From: Symsagittifera roscoffensis
Lineage: Eukaryota > Xenacoelomorpha > Acoela > Convolutidae
NCBI RefSeq assembly: GCF_963678635.1
Contig: NC_087063.1
Span: 84,925,574 to 84,989,573, forward strand
Direction: 5' to 3'
Length of the DNA stretch: 64,000 bases
In this document: piece after piece, positions 10,858 through 24,332 of the stretch
How the letters are laid out: every line of letters begins with the position of its first letter
Numbering within the stretch: position 1 is the stretch's first letter
Program-made: the position numbers and the translations under genes
Notes under the pieces: model-generated
The model's input: the letters and a program-made list of their open reading frames with translations, nothing else
Database searches by the model: none
Told to the model about the DNA's origin: nothing

Positions 10858-13099
10858 TTAGATGAGCAGGTTTCCAATTTGATTAATATCTGTTTTATGG
10901 TCGTTTGCTAGTTGTAATTTGACAGCCTGCAGCACTTCAATTTAAGATCAACTAAGAGCTGCTTGATTGGGAATTGAGATGAAAAACGAAAGAAACAATG
11001 AAAGGAAGAGAGAGATAGTTGAGTTACTGTTAGTTGATGTCGAATTGGGGTAGCAGCTGGGTCTGCTCTGGTCTGGTCTGTCCACCTTGTTAGGAATGAA
11101 ATGGACTATCTGTGATTTGATTGCTGAAGGGAAAAGGATACTGTTAGTAGTCCCTAACAGACAGTGGTTAACTAACTTATAAGCCACTTCGGCCAGATTT
11201 ATAATCCCCCCGAGACTCCGAGTTAACAGAGAGTGATTGTTGCTAGTTATAATTGCAATTGAATTGTATAATTGATAATTGTAATTGAATTTTTCCTCAG
11301 TAGGTGTTGTAGTTGTTGTTTGTTAGGCGGTGAAAACTATCCCCCTCTTCAAATGAAGTAATTGTATAAATAGAAACTGTTTCTGAAAAGATAGAGGGGG
11401 GGGGGGTTTGTTTCTTGTGAGGTGGGTATTTGATCTTTTTGCTGTTATAAGGAAGGGGGGACTTATTGTTTGCGCTTGTTTATTGTAATTGAGAAGGGCT
11501 TAGAGGGTTTTATGGGGCGAAATGGGAATAAGCAGTGGAGACTTTAAGCGAAAACAGAATTCCTCAATGGGCCTCGTGGGGCCATAACGACCATAAAGTA
11601 AATGTACAAATTCGAAACAGATGAGGCATTAATCAAGCCAAACTTACGAGATTAGCACAGGTGATCCTACTCGAATGGTCACCAATTACACACTTATCAG
11701 TAATTAACAAAAACAAACAAAATTGAAGCCTAAAGCTATTTATTCCCTGGCACGGATCAAACCTCCTCTCACGATCATGCTCAGTTTTGATCCTCTGACA
11801 GGCTCGAACACTAAACCAATTGAAGGTGCCGTCTCACTTTTGATGATAGGGATTAGGAGTTTGTCAAGTTATAAGGATCCACTTAACAGGTGAACAGCTA
11901 ACACACCAGCACCAATTGAATAACTTTGCCCCCGACCGGCACAAGCAGTTAATCGCCACAACTCTCCCAGTCAAACCGACTCCAGAGAAAAGAAAGACGG
12001 CAGATCTTTTTTCGACCGCCGGCGCCAACGAGGAGAAAACAAATTATGACAAAAACGAGATTTTGTCTTGTTGTACTAGAAATGCTCAAACCCGCCCTGC
12101 ACGTTAGGAGAAATGGAAAACTTGAGTGTCGAGCTTAGCACCTGGATGGAACAATGTTTGGTACTTCAAAGGCAACTTGACACAACCTCTCGACAATTTA
12201 CAAGAAGCACTTGATCATTTGCACGCCTGTGGAAAGTTGTCAGCTAATGATTGCGCTTTTAATTGAGTCTCGCTAAAGACTCTGTTAAAAAGTGTCCGAG
12301 TGTGTGTAATTATTAGCTAAATGTGACAACTTACACTTCAGTTTCCCCTTCCTTGGTCCTTTCCAACCGCCAATGCTGGCGACTTCCCCGAAACATTACA
12401 TTTGTCGTAAATTAAGCGATCTTGTATCTTGGGCAAATGACAGAGAAACTGTGTATGGCTATGCTGCTCGAAACACAGAAATTGCACAGCGTGGCCCACA
12501 AATTATGGGCGATAATTGATCGTTTAAACCACCAAGGTGTAATAATTGGAGTGGTTAGAGATAATAAATGAGCATTAAGACTAGATCAAAACTTATCGAA
12601 TAACTGATTTCTATCTTAGAAACACCATTTCCACTCAAATGTGTTCACACACCAGTACAGAAGTGTTAAGTGGAAGACCCCCACTGAACCCCGGGCAGAA
12701 TTTCCAGCAGTATCAAGTACCCTCTGCTATTATTTAGAAATGGTTTAATCTTTTTTTTTGTTCCGGCTCCTATCCTAAGTGGCAAGGAACTTTGTATTCG
12801 AGTTGTATTGTTCCAGACAAAATTTCGCTTGCACATTAGTTTTGTTACTGCTTCCGCAACCGGCGTATACAGCTAGTTGTTCCGGATTCCGCAATTGTAA
12901 GCGGATTCTGTGAAATATGAGCGGAAAATATATTCCGGAAATTGTAACTGGATTCCGCAACCGGCGAATATAGCTAGTTGTTCCGGATTCTGCAATTGTA
13001 AGCGGATTCTGTGAAATAGGAGCGGAAAATTTATTCCGGAAATTGTAAGTGGATTCCGCAACCGGCGTATACTGCTAGTTGTTCCGGATTCCGCAATTG
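10858..13099. repeat. Tandem duplication, copy 2 with internal deletion
   Basis: Same start as copy 1. At about 12822 it jumps from the block equivalent to 15060 in copy 3 straight to the block equivalent to 16757, losing about 1.7 kb. The junction shares AAAT with both parents, a 4-bp microhomology. It shares private variants with copy 3, so copies 2 and 3 separated after copy 1. Confidence 0.87.
12852..13099. repeat. 101-bp satellite, array in copy 2 (about 2.5 units)
   Basis: Nearly identical to the array at 10611-10857 and broken at the same point (CCGCAATTG|TTAGATGAGC), so it was copied as part of the larger duplication. Confidence 0.88.
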
Positions 13100-16000
13100 T
13101 TAGATGAGCAGGTTTCCAATTTGATTAATATCTGTTTTATGGTCGTTTGCTAGTTGTAATTTGACAGCCTGCAGCACTTCAATTTAAGATCAACTAAGAG
13201 CTGCTTTATTGGGAATTGAGATGAAAAACGAAAGAAACAATGAAAGGAAGAGAGAGATAGTTGAGTTACTGTTAGTTGATGTCGAATTGGGGTAGCAGCT
13301 GGGTCTGCTCTGGTCTGGTCTGTCCACCTTGTTAGGAATGAAATGGACTATCTGTGATTTGATTGCTGAAGGGAAAAGGATACTGTTAGTAGTCCCTAAC
13401 AGACAGTGGTTAACTAACTTATAAGCCACTTCGGCCATATTTATAATCCCCCCGAGACTCCAAGTTAACAGAGAGTGATTGTTGCTAGTTATAATTGCAA
13501 TTGAATTGTATAATTGATAATTGTAATTGAATTTTTCCTCAGTAGGTGTTGTAGTTGTTGTTTGTTAGGCGGTGAAAACTATCCCCCTCTTCAAATGAAG
13601 TAATTGTATAAATAGAAACTGTTTCTGAAAAGATAGAGGGGGGGGGGTTGTTTCTTGTGAGGTGGGTATTTGATCTTTTTGCTGTTATAAGGAAGGGGGG
13701 ACTTATTGTTTGCGCTTGTTTATTGTAATTGAGAAGGGCTTAGAGGGTTTTATGGGGCGAAATGGGAATAAGCAGTGGAGACTTTAAGCGAAAACAGACG
13801 TCCTCAATGGGCCTCGTGGGGCCATAACGACCATAAAGTAAATGTACAAATTCGAAACAGACGAGGCATTAATCAAGCCAAACTTACGAGATTAGCACAG
13901 GTGATCCTACTCGAATGGTCACCAATTTACACACTTATCAGTAATAAACAAAAACAAACAAAATTGAAGCCTAAAGCTATTTATTCCCTGGCACGGATCA
14001 AACCTCCTCTCACGATCATGCTCAGTTTTGATCCTCTGACAGGCTCGAACACTAAACCAATTGAAGGTGCCGTCTCACTTTTGATGATAGGGATTAGGAC
14101 TTTGTCAAGTTATAAGGATCCACTTAACAGGTGAACAGCTAACACACCAGCACCAATTGAATAACTTTGCCCCCAACCGGCACAAGCAGTTAATCGCCAC
14201 AACTCTCCCAGTCAAACCGACTCCAGAGAAAAGAAAGACGGCAGATCTTTTTTCGACCGCCGGCGCCAACGAGGAGAAAACAAATTATGACAAAAACGAG
14301 ATTTTGTCTTGTTGTACTAGAAATGCTCAAACCCGCCCTGCACGTTAGGAGAAATGGAAAACTTGAGTGTCGAGCTTGGCACCTGGATGGAACAATGTTT
14401 GGTACTTCAAAGGCAACTTGACACAATCTCTCGACAATTTACAAGAAGCACTTGATCATTTGCACGCCTGTGGAAAGTTGTCAGCTAATGATTGCGCTTT
14501 TAATTGAGTCTCGCTAAAGACTCTGTTAAAAAGTGTCCGAGTGTGTGTAATTATTAGCTAAATGTGACAGCTTACACTTCAGTTTCCCCTTCCTTGGTCC
14601 TTTCCAACCGCCAATGCTGGCGACTTCCCCGAAACATTACATTTGTCGTAAATTAAGCGATCTTGTATCTCGGGCAAATGACAGAGAAACTGTGTATGGC
14701 TTTGCTGCTCGAAACACAGAAATTGCACAGCGTGGCCCACAAATTATGGGCGATAATTGATCGTTTAAACCACCAAGGTGTAATAATTGGAGTGGTTAGA
14801 GATAATAAATGAGCATTAAGACTAGATCAAAACTTATCGAATCACTGATTTCTATCTTAGAAACACCATTTCCACTCAAATGTGTTCACACACCAGTACA
14901 GAAGTGTTAAGTGGAAGACCCCCACTGAACCCCGGGCAGAATTTCCAGCAGTATCAAGTACCCTCTGCTATTATTTAGAAATGGTTTAATCTTTTTTTGT
15001 TCCGGCTCCTATCCTAAGTGGCAAGGAACTTTGTATTCGAGTTGTATTGTTCCAGACAAAATCAAGTTCCTCGCAGACAACTCAGAAAATAGTGTTTTTT
15101 AATCTTTACCTCTTTAAGCCGCGATTCGTTCAATATTGAAAAGTAATGGAAAAACAACATCCAGAAGATACTCAAAAACAACATTTAACTACGCTATTAG
15201 TACTGAAAACTAGATAAACTTGAGCTCAAGACAACCTTACTTTACAGTTGTCCGATATTAAACAAATTTCGTCAAATGTTGCTAGTTTTAAAGGTCTTAA
15301 TTTGTCTGGAGAAAAAAACCAATCCAAGCACAAATATTAGGTCACTTTCTTCGAAAGGCGGAGTAATAAAATGTTGTTGGCGCTAATATTCGCGCTTTCC
15401 TAGTATTTCACATCCACCTAAAATTGTTATGAAAAAACTGTTTTGAAAATGCAAAGATAGCTGTGGTCGGAACTTTCTGTGCCATCTGCACAGCAGCGTA
15501 TATTCTTGTTTCGGTTAGAACTTAGATGAAAGATTGAAGAAGAAACCCAAAAACACTACAAATGGCTTAACTGTCTGGTTTTGCTTTCTTTTTCGGACAG
15601 TAACATCCTTTGTGCAGTTCTGTCTGAGGGCTATTCGGGCTAGGAAATAGTGTTCAGGCCGTGAAGCTCTTCAAGCAGCGCGCGTGACCAACTTTGAATC
15701 AATCAATATCAACCATTTTCTCATAGTTATAGATAGAAATTATAGATTAAATTAACTGGGTTCCTTGACTAACTGCCAGGGCCAAGCTGTGATCGATTTG
15801 CGCATTCTTTGATGCAGTTTTTTAGAGACTCACTGTTGAAAATCACTTAACGTTTTCACATATTATGGATGAAGCTGTTGATCATTATGTTTGAAAATAT
15901 ATTAAGTACATTTGTCAATTTAAAGCTCCTTTGAAGCAGAAACAACCACTTTGTGTCCAATTACCCCAATCAAGACAGTTTCAAATTTTTTCAATCATAG

Positions 16001-17602
16001 GAAATCTCTGCTTTTGCTTATAGTAATTACAACGACAATTAAGAATAAAACCACTCCAATCAATAACTAGATGTTTGCTCCTTGCAGAAAATCCGACGCG
16101 AATCAATCAGAGCCACGCGCTGTAAGAACCCTCATAGTTCCGACCATTGAAAATGTGGAAGAGCTTTGTATTCGAGTGTGTTTTAGATTTTTTGTTTTCC
16201 TCGCAAAATCAGCTAACACAAAAAACATCCGATTGGGTCGAGTGACATATCTTATCGAAAACCTTTCATTTATAGTTTGAACGAAATTAAAGTTTTTGGC
16301 AAAGTTTTCACATTGTCGTCCAAAACCCGTTTAAATTTTTGAATTTTCGAGCATATAAAATAAGCGAACAGGGCAGGCTTTTTGTTGCCATCAACTAAAT
16401 CAGTTCGCACAAAAAATCATCAGATTGAGTGGCGTGATATATCATATTGAATCCTTTTCAGGCCTGATTCGAACGAAATTTAAAAATTTTCCAAGTCCCA
16501 GTGCCGAGAAAAATGGGTTTTAAAATTTTAAGTTTCAATTCAACTTTGAATAAGTAAATCGAGCGAGCAGGCTTTTAATAGTGGAATATGCCACCAAAAT
16601 TTCGTTTTTTCCACTTCAATTGTTTTGGATAGGCCCACAATTTAGTGTCTGTATGTCACTGAAATCCAGAGACAATTCTTCAAACATGTTCGAAAATGTA
16701 AGTGAAACCCACTTAAAAAAAATTTGCGGATTCTGCGTACAAAAAGGTGTAACGTAAATGTCGCTTGCACATTAGTTTTGTTACTGCTTCTGCAACCGGC
16801 GTATACAGCTAGTTATTCCGGATTCCGCAATTGTAAGCGGATTCTGTGAAATATTAGCGGAAAATATATTCCGGAAATTGTAACTGGATTCCGCAACCGG
16901 CGAATATAGCTAGTTGTTCCGGATTCTGCAATTGTAAGCGGATTCTGTGAAATAGGAGCGGAAAATATATTCCGGAAATTGTAAGTGGATTCCGCAACCG
17001 GCGTGTACTGCTAGTTGTTCCGGATTCCACAATTGTAAGCGGATTCTGCGAAATATGAGCGGAAAATATATTCCGGAAATTGTAAGTGGATTCCGCAACC
17101 GGCGAATATAGCTAGTTGTTCCGGATTCCGCAATTGTAAGCGGATTCTGTGAAATATGAGCGGAAAATATATTCCGGAAATTGTAAGTGGATTCCGCAAC
17201 CGGCGAATATAGCTAGTTGTTCCGGTTTCCGCAATTATAAGCGGATTCTGTGAAATTGGAGCGGAAAATATATTCCGGAAATTGTAAGTGGATTCCGCAA
17301 CCGGCGCATACAGCTAGTTGTTCCGGATTCCGCAATTGTAAGCGGATTCTGTGAAATATGAGCGGAAAATATATTCCGGAAATTGTAAGTGGATTCCGCA
17401 ACCGGCGAATATAGCTAGTTCTTCCGGATTCCGCAATTGTAAGCGGATTCTGTGAAATATGAGCTGAAAATATATTCCGGAAATTGTAAGTGGATTCCGC
17501 AACCGGCGAATATAGCTAGTTGTTCCGGATTCCGCAATTGTAAGCGGATTCTGTGAAATATAAGCGGAAACTATTTTCCGGAAAATGTGAGTGAATTCCG
17601 CA
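13100..17602. repeat. Tandem duplication, copy 3 with the longest satellite
   Basis: Full-length copy without the hAT insertion and without the copy 2 deletion. It is about 4.5 kb long because its satellite is longer. Unique sequence resumes after 17602, so the ancestral right-hand junction lies here. Confidence 0.85.
16791..17602. repeat. 101-bp satellite, array in copy 3 (about 8 units)
   Basis: Eight units with slight variation (for example GAATATAGCTAG versus GTATACTGCTAG). The last unit is degenerate, ending near CCGCAAATTTG. Confidence 0.9.
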
Positions 17603-20454
17603 AATTTGTTTACTGTACTGAACTGCGTTCGTTCGTAGAAAAAATATTAGCTAGAGTTAGAATTGATGTTTAGCAAATTCGTAAAATAAGAGCAGCTACA
17701 CCTATCCATTGTCAGTGGCACCACGAACAAATCTTGAATAACTGGTTAAACAAAAATCTTAGATGTCAGGAAACGCAATGAATGAGAAAAGTCAATATTT
17801 TGCATATTTTTTGTTTTTCGTGTCGTTTTTAGACAGAAACTGCGGCCCTATTTGTCCATGTTACTGTGAATAGTTTATTTGTCGTAGTTATAGGCTCTCG
17901 TCTGATCTTTTCATCACACCATGTATTTTTAAACCAATATGGTCGGAACATTCTTTGCTACTTGCACACCAACCAGCCATCTTTGTTACAAATCTGATTG
18001 AGACAGGTTTTAAACAATACTTCTGATTAGATTGCTCTAACTATCCCGTTTTGCTGGCATTGTTTCTTGGCATTGTTCCGCAAATTACTGTACTCTTCTG
18101 CTTCAAAAACCTCTCCGCGCTCACGTTTAGACTTGCGCAGGCTCACGGCCCAGCTCGGTGGAAATCGCGAAATTCTTTAAGTTGAAGTTAAACCAGCTGA
18201 ACCCAACAACCATCAAAAACCAAATTCAGAGAAAGAAAAAACGTTTACTTATAATCAGACTTTTCCGATCGTCATTCAAATTTCATCAACCGTTTTCTCC
18301 AAGACACCAGCAGTTAAATTCTTTAAACGGTTGAATTCGACACTAAAACAGTTTAATGGTACCAACTCTAATAAACTCATTCCGATAGTTTCTTCATTTT
18401 AAAACGTGCGCGCATAAAATTTTCACATGCGGCAAAACATCAAACCTTTAATTAGACGGCTTATAACTCATTCTTTTCAATTGCACAAGAAAAAAACATT
18501 TTTAACAGAACTAAAAGTACCTAAATTTAATAGAATATTTTTCAAACCATAGTGTTTCGAAACTTGGGATAGTGGCTAAATAAAAATCAAACTCAGCAAA
18601 AAACTACACAAAACTTAAAAATTAACTAATTTAAATGAAAGCAGTTCGAAATTAAGAACTTTTCAGGCGGTCAAAAAGGGTATCAGTTAAAGGGTTGACC
18701 ACCGCTACCACGTATTAGCTACACAGTTACGCTGATATTGTTATCATGTTATAGGCGGCGGAGGCTTAATTTGGGTAGTTGATTGAAACTGAATTGAAAC
18801 TTAAACTTTTGTAACAGATGATTTAATTGCGATTACAACATTGTCCAACCAGAAAACAGTACCGAGTTTAACGCCTTCTTTTGCAATTAGTTGATACAAT
18901 TACACAATCAACGTTGAATAATCCTCATTAGTAACTAGCTTGAACAATTTGTTGATTATTATCTGAATCACTCTCGTTCATTCACTTCTACCAAAAATTG
19001 ACGTATAAAAAAATTCGTATTGTCTGAACGCGGAAAGAAGCATCTTTGTCTTGATGGTTATAGATACCGTGAAAATTACCAATTTAGGAACGGCGCCATT
19101 ACATGGCAATGTACGTTTGGAAATTGAAGAACTTTCAAAAAAGCATATTTTACCAAAAATTGGCTGAATAAAAAACCTCCTCAAGCATAAATATTCCGAA
19201 CTTTCCTCGAAAGTCGGAACAAAAAATATGATAATATATAGCAGTTTTAGGACTCTCGCGAAAAGGATTATAAAAAAAATAAATTATTTGATTGCTTTGT
19301 ACGTTTTACTTGATTTTATATATTGGCTACCTTGTGCTTTTCCGAGTTTTCACAAAACACTCGAAAGCCATTATTTGTCAATGTGAAAAAAGTGTCCAAA
19401 TGTCGTTTCATAGTCTCAGGTTTTTAAATTTTCGACGAAAATTTTCTTTGTTTGTAGCACGCTGCTCTCACAAATTTAGTATATATTGGCACCAAAGGCT
19501 TTTTGGAAAACTAGTACTTTCGTGAAAAAAGTGTTTTTTGATCTAAATTAGTAAAATGGACTCTTTGGATGGCTAATGTGTTAAATGTCCCAGATAGATA
19601 TTTGCTTAAATCTACTGTATCAATTTGTAGTCGTTTGTTCAAGTTGCGGACAATAATAGTTGTGACCTGTTGGTTGGTTAGAGAGACCAACTTGGATTGT
19701 GGACTCCGCTGCAGGTGGTCACTATAGGTGGTCAACATTGGCTTCATGAACTCGGTCTTCTTTCAAGTTTTTGCATTTTCAGGGAATTTCAATTGACTTT
19801 TTTGTATTTAAAGTTTGATAAAACGTCACAAAAGAGAAAATATTATCTTTTCATTTAATTTTTAAACCATCTATTTCCGTCCACCAGCTGTGTAACATGC
19901 GTCTCATTACAGATTACTCCACCAAATTGCTTTAGCAACTCAATTTGGCTTGACTTAATCAGCATTTTACTTTTTAATAGGACCAATCTATTATCTCTCG
20001 AATAGCTTGAATAATTCGGCCAAGATAATTCTATATTTTAATCGCCCCATAATGTCAAAAAAGGTTGCCGGTAAAAATTTATTTGCTTTTTGTGCACAGG
20101 ACGTCAAGTTCTTTCAAATGGTATGTAAATTTTTTTTCAAAAACGGCTTATTAAAAATTCGAAAACTGCTTGGAAAAAGCAAACTGGACTTTTGAACTTA
20201 GTTTGTCTTAGTATGTCCTGTGAGATCGCCGGAAGAAATTGAGAGTTTCACACTTGCCAATGATCCTGTAGAGTTTAAACATGTAGATGAAAATGGTGCT
20301 GTAGTTCTAACAGAAGTATTTCCCCGTGGACCAGTGGCTTTCTTCGCTTGCCATTCAAGACAACTTTGCTTGAATTCTGAGTTGTGCAGAATTGCTTGGT
20401 GGATCCACTTCGTTTTCAAAGTTGATAGAATGGTCCGAGAAACTCTGTTCTGAT
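17603..20454. other. Intergenic, repeats only
   Basis: No gene recognised. A degenerate scrap of the hAT MITE lies at about 19466-19515 (TTTAGTATATATTGGCACC followed by AAAGGC). A short repeat terminus of the AGCACAAATATTCCGTCACTTTC type lies at about 19175-19225. The other open frames look like noise. Confidence 0.45.
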
Positions 20455-21020
20455 GATCCCCTTTCGAGTGAGCAAGACTAGGCCAAATGCTTGAAAAAAA
20501 TCACAGCAAGGAAATTTTGGTTAGATCCCGCTCAATTTTACCTCTCATAGTTTTTTAATGTCCCATAGAACGATTTGCCAACCTGTTTTCCTTGTCAAAG
20601 AAAAATGCTCGAAAACTTAGCTATTTTAAATCAGCAATTCAGTTTTTAGATCAGCAGTGACCATAGAATGTACGAAACCGCGGCAAACCGCAAAAGAGTA
20701 CACAAACAATTTAAAAAAAAAAACGAATAATTTCAGACTAGCAAAAGCAAAAAATATCAATTCAAGTCGACAAGGCAATAGCTGTACCCTAGTTTAAAAA
20801 ATTCAAAAAAGTCTAACCAAACATTGTCATAAAAACTCACTATTGGTTTGAACGAAAAATTTAGCCATCTCTAATTTTTCAGTTACTTTTTCTAAACAAA
20901 GGGAACAAAAACATTAGCCAAAGATAAATAAATAATCTGTAAAATCAGAGTCGAAATCAGTAAAAAATTACAAGCATCTGTGCAGCAGCCCTGAACCCTC
21001 TGAAAGCCTTTATACGTCAA
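20455..21020. repeat. Diverged direct repeat, left member
   Basis: Aligns by eye with about 21745-22290: both have a GAGCAAGACT.GGCCAAAT block, TTTGGTTAGATCCCGCTCAA and TTCAGTTTTTAGATCAGCAG in the same order. The offset is about 1.29 kb. Old duplication or two copies of one element. Confidence 0.65.
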
Positions 21021-21412
21021 TGGAATGTTTTGTTATAAAAGTTATTTGGAAATTGTTTTCAATAATGAAAAAAAAAAATGTCAGCAAACTAATACAATTA
21101 ACAAGAAAAGTGCGGCGGAGGGGAGTGTTCAAGTTGTGTTTCAATTGAAACGACCCAAAATTAATTCATTAAAACGATAAATTTAAGGCCACAATATCTT
21201 GGGCCGAGGAATTTTTGAAAGCGAAACAAAAAAATCAAAGAAGAAAATACGAAGTAAAATTACGACCTGTAGAAGTAAATCAAACACTAAAACGTGCAGA
21301 AAAAAATGGTTTCAAGATGTGACAACTAAGCCGACATCAGATAAGCAGACAAAAACTGCGCGACAATTTTATTTGAAACAGAACATTTTACTTTGAAAAA
21401 AAAAACGAGTTT

Positions 21413-21492
21413 TTGTCAAGTTCGAACCCAGGAACTTTGCCGTCCCAGGCATATTCTTTACCTCCAAGCTAAGTTGGCTGGGAAAGCTTAGA
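21413..21492 (-). other. tRNA-like sequence (SINE head or degenerate tRNA)
   Basis: On the minus strand a box-B-like GGGTTCGAAC follows CCTGGGACGGCAAAGTTC, and an A-box-like AGCTTGGAGGTAAAG lies upstream. A related sequence occurs at 41220-41292. No convincing cloverleaf, so probably tRNA-derived repeats, not working tRNA genes. Confidence 0.45.
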
Positions 21493-21744
21493 AAATTGAA
21501 TTCAACATCAGCCAAGATACAAGTGATTCTGTCAACTAGTTGTTAAACAACCCGAAAAAGTTTACATGCCAGTTTGATAACGCTTGTTAGTCGCAAGCGC
21601 AATGAAATTGTTTTTTCTGAGCTAAAACTACAATATAAACATGTCAACTCATTTGCTTCAATCAAAGTATAACAGAAAAAAAACGTGGAAAACGTTCTTT
21701 CTTTGCGATTATTGGTTTTTTTCATCGTTTCGAAATGACCCCTT

Positions 21745-22290
21745 TTGACTGAGCAAGACTGGGCCAAATATTTGAAAAACAAATCGCATCATAAAATCTT
21801 TGGTTAGATCCCGCTCAAGTTTTGCTCTCATTATTCTTTTAATGTCACATGGAACATTTTGCCAAAAGATTTTTGCATCAGAGAAAGATGTTCAAAAAAA
21901 GCTAATCAGCATTTCAGTTTTTAGATCAGCAGTGAGCACAAAATGTCATGGAAACTCGGCAAATAGCAAAAAAGTACACGATAAATTTAAAAAAGAAACG
22001 AATAATTCCAGACTAGGGAAAGCAAAAATATCAATTAAAGTCGACAAGGCAATGCTTTCAAAAACTATGAAAAGTCAAAGCGAACCTTGTCATAAAAATT
22101 CACAATTGGTTTGAACGGAAGTTTTAGCTATCTCTACTTTTTCAATTACTTTCTCCAAAAATGTGAACAATAATATTAGCCAGAATTAATTAAATATTCC
22201 GGAAAAAAAACAATTTCAAAACAGTAAAAATTACAATCATTTGAGCAAAAGCCCTGAATTCTCTAATAGCTCCTAAAATTCAATGGAATG
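21745..22290. repeat. Diverged direct repeat, right member
   Basis: Partner of 20455-21020; see that entry for the shared blocks. Confidence 0.65.
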
Positions 22291-23310
22291 TTCGTTGTCA
22301 AATGTTTTTTTTTTGCGGTTTTATGTTATCTCTTAAAAAACCTAGTGAACTGATATAAAAACTGTCTGGCTTAGATACGTCTGAAATGGTTTTTATTTGT
22401 CGCTTACGCTACAGTAGGGCAAATTTTTTTTCGCGTTTAATATCTCAAATTAGTGACATTGGTAGTTTTTTAAACCTCATAACTCCTAAAAAATGATCAC
22501 GGAAAAATCTGTTTTAGTGTTGAGCTCAAGTCGTCAAAAACTTCGAACTGCTCAAAAAATACCCCAAAAATGCTTGTCAAAAAATCAATAAGTGGGATTG
22601 GGTAATTTCAGTTAGACAAGTTTTATGCGTAAAAATTACAGCAGATCTAGTTGTTTTCCTAAAATCCCTCATTCGCAACTCCTATAAATTCCCATGTAAA
22701 AAGCAACTCCCACCATATGCTAACAAAAGTTAATAAAATTTACGTTAAAATTTCACCAAGAATGTTGAACACAGCAGAAAATCAGAGGGATAAAAAAGGC
22801 GGAGGCAGAGAGAAATTGAAATTGGGTAAAAATTCACATAGAAATGTATGTTGATATGTATAAAAACCGAGCACACCAGAAAACAGCTGCTACATGCAAA
22901 ACGAGAAGCTACCGCATTTGTTAGTTTGAAATGAAAAGTAGATATTAATTTAACTAGAAGAAATATTCCAAATGCGCATGCTATGCAGCCCACAAGCAAA
23001 TCGTTTTGACCCCCTCTCCCAGTTATACGATTTTTCCTCAATACAATACGCGCTGCAATTTACACAGCGGTTTGAGAATAAAAAAAGACTTACTCAATAG
23101 GCCAGTTGAATATATACAGGACTCTAGACCTAGTTTATATTTATTTTCTGCCTTTTAAAAGGAAAAATGTATGACCTAAAAGCTTTTTCAAATCAAATGT
23201 CTTATAGTTTCGACTTTCAAAGAAAGTTCTGGGATATTTGTGCTCGGGTGGTTTTTTTCTCCATACAAGTTTCGACTTTTTAACTAGCAATTTTTGAAGA
23301 TTTCTTGTCC
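22291..23310. other. Intergenic, nothing recognised
   Basis: AT-rich. The only repeat noted is a reverse copy of the AGCACAAATATTCC terminus at about 23225-23275. Confidence 0.4.
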
Positions 23311-23317
23311 TATGCTA

Positions 23318-24012
23318 AAATACAAAATACAGAGGCCAAGACGAGCTTCGTACCACTTGCTATACAATGCAAAACAACCGCTAATTCGAAAAATGTCAAA
23401 AATGCCGAAAATTATCATAAAACTAGTTTTCAACAAAACACCATGATAATAAAGCACCCCATCCTCTTCACAACACACACACGCACACAAAAACTTTATT
23501 AGCTCATCAAATGACGCAATTTGAGGCCAATGAGCCCATATTATACAGCCCGAAACTTATTAAACCAAGAAAAAAAATGAAATTTTAAAAAGACTTAGAA
23601 GCTAATAAAAATGTTGCTGAAGCCCCATCCCTTTTTCAACACAAACACGCAAACAAAAAATTATTTTCGCTCACTAAACGACGCAATATGCGGCCAATAA
23701 GCCGAAGTAATATAGAACGAAACTTATTTAACCAAGAAAAAAACCTTAAGATAAAATAAAAAAAACAAGTTGGTAAAACTACAACCAGTCTAAAAAAGCA
23801 ATGTTCAAATAGGACGTATATTCAAAAAGCTAACATGCTCAAAATATGTCTATTGTATTTTCCAAGAGAGGCGACTGCTGCAGTTCATAGAGCAACGTGC
23901 TGAAAATGGAGATCTCACAATTGGAGATCATCCTGTGGATAAAGTTGTTTGCAGAGAAAAAACTATTGTACCCGATTGCAATTCCTTTATTTATCGCAAG
24001 GGTAAAAATATT
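23318..24012. mobile_element. Degenerate element with GCGAAG/CTTCGC-type ends
   Basis: The left end resembles ACAGAGGC.AAG..GAGCTTCG followed by CACTTGCTA, and the right end has TGTACCCGATTGCAA followed by TTATCGCAAGGG. The same pair of ends bounds 50371-51085. Boundaries are approximate and no coding capacity is seen. Confidence 0.4.
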
Positions 24013-24332
24013 TCATCTGTGATTTTTTTTAAAAAAAGTATGGGGGTGAAAAGATTGCCAATTTGACCAATCTGGGACAATTATTGCGTGATATGTTTGG
24101 CGCCATTAACACGTAAGCGGAGATTTAATCCGTCTCAGAAATAGTTCCAAACTGGATTGAGCCATGCTGTTTCCTATATTTGATACTTTGCTATATGTAA
24201 TCTATACCACTTTGCACTTGACATAGCGTGTGGGGGATGCATATTATGTGAGTTGTATCGCTGAAAAGAGGCCTCGTAATATTCCACAGGACAGACGGTC
24301 GAAGGAAGAGAAACCAATACTAAACCACCGAT

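Noticed and set aside
7537-14348. Identical 63-residue frame in all three Evx-upstream copies (7537, 11916, 14157) with a 78-residue antisense frame
   Set aside because: Repetition is explained by recent DNA duplication. The antisense frame is missing in copy 2, and neither has a recognisable domain or codon-level conservation that can be judged.
9893-16280. 69-residue frame repeated at 9893 and 16071 with some likeness to 63549-63836
   Set aside because: The likeness is at DNA level in the palindromic repeat family; frames differ and there is no protein signature.
10464-17502. Series of 62-residue minus frames 101 bp apart
   Set aside because: They follow the 101-bp satellite period and overlap one another; they are satellite translations.
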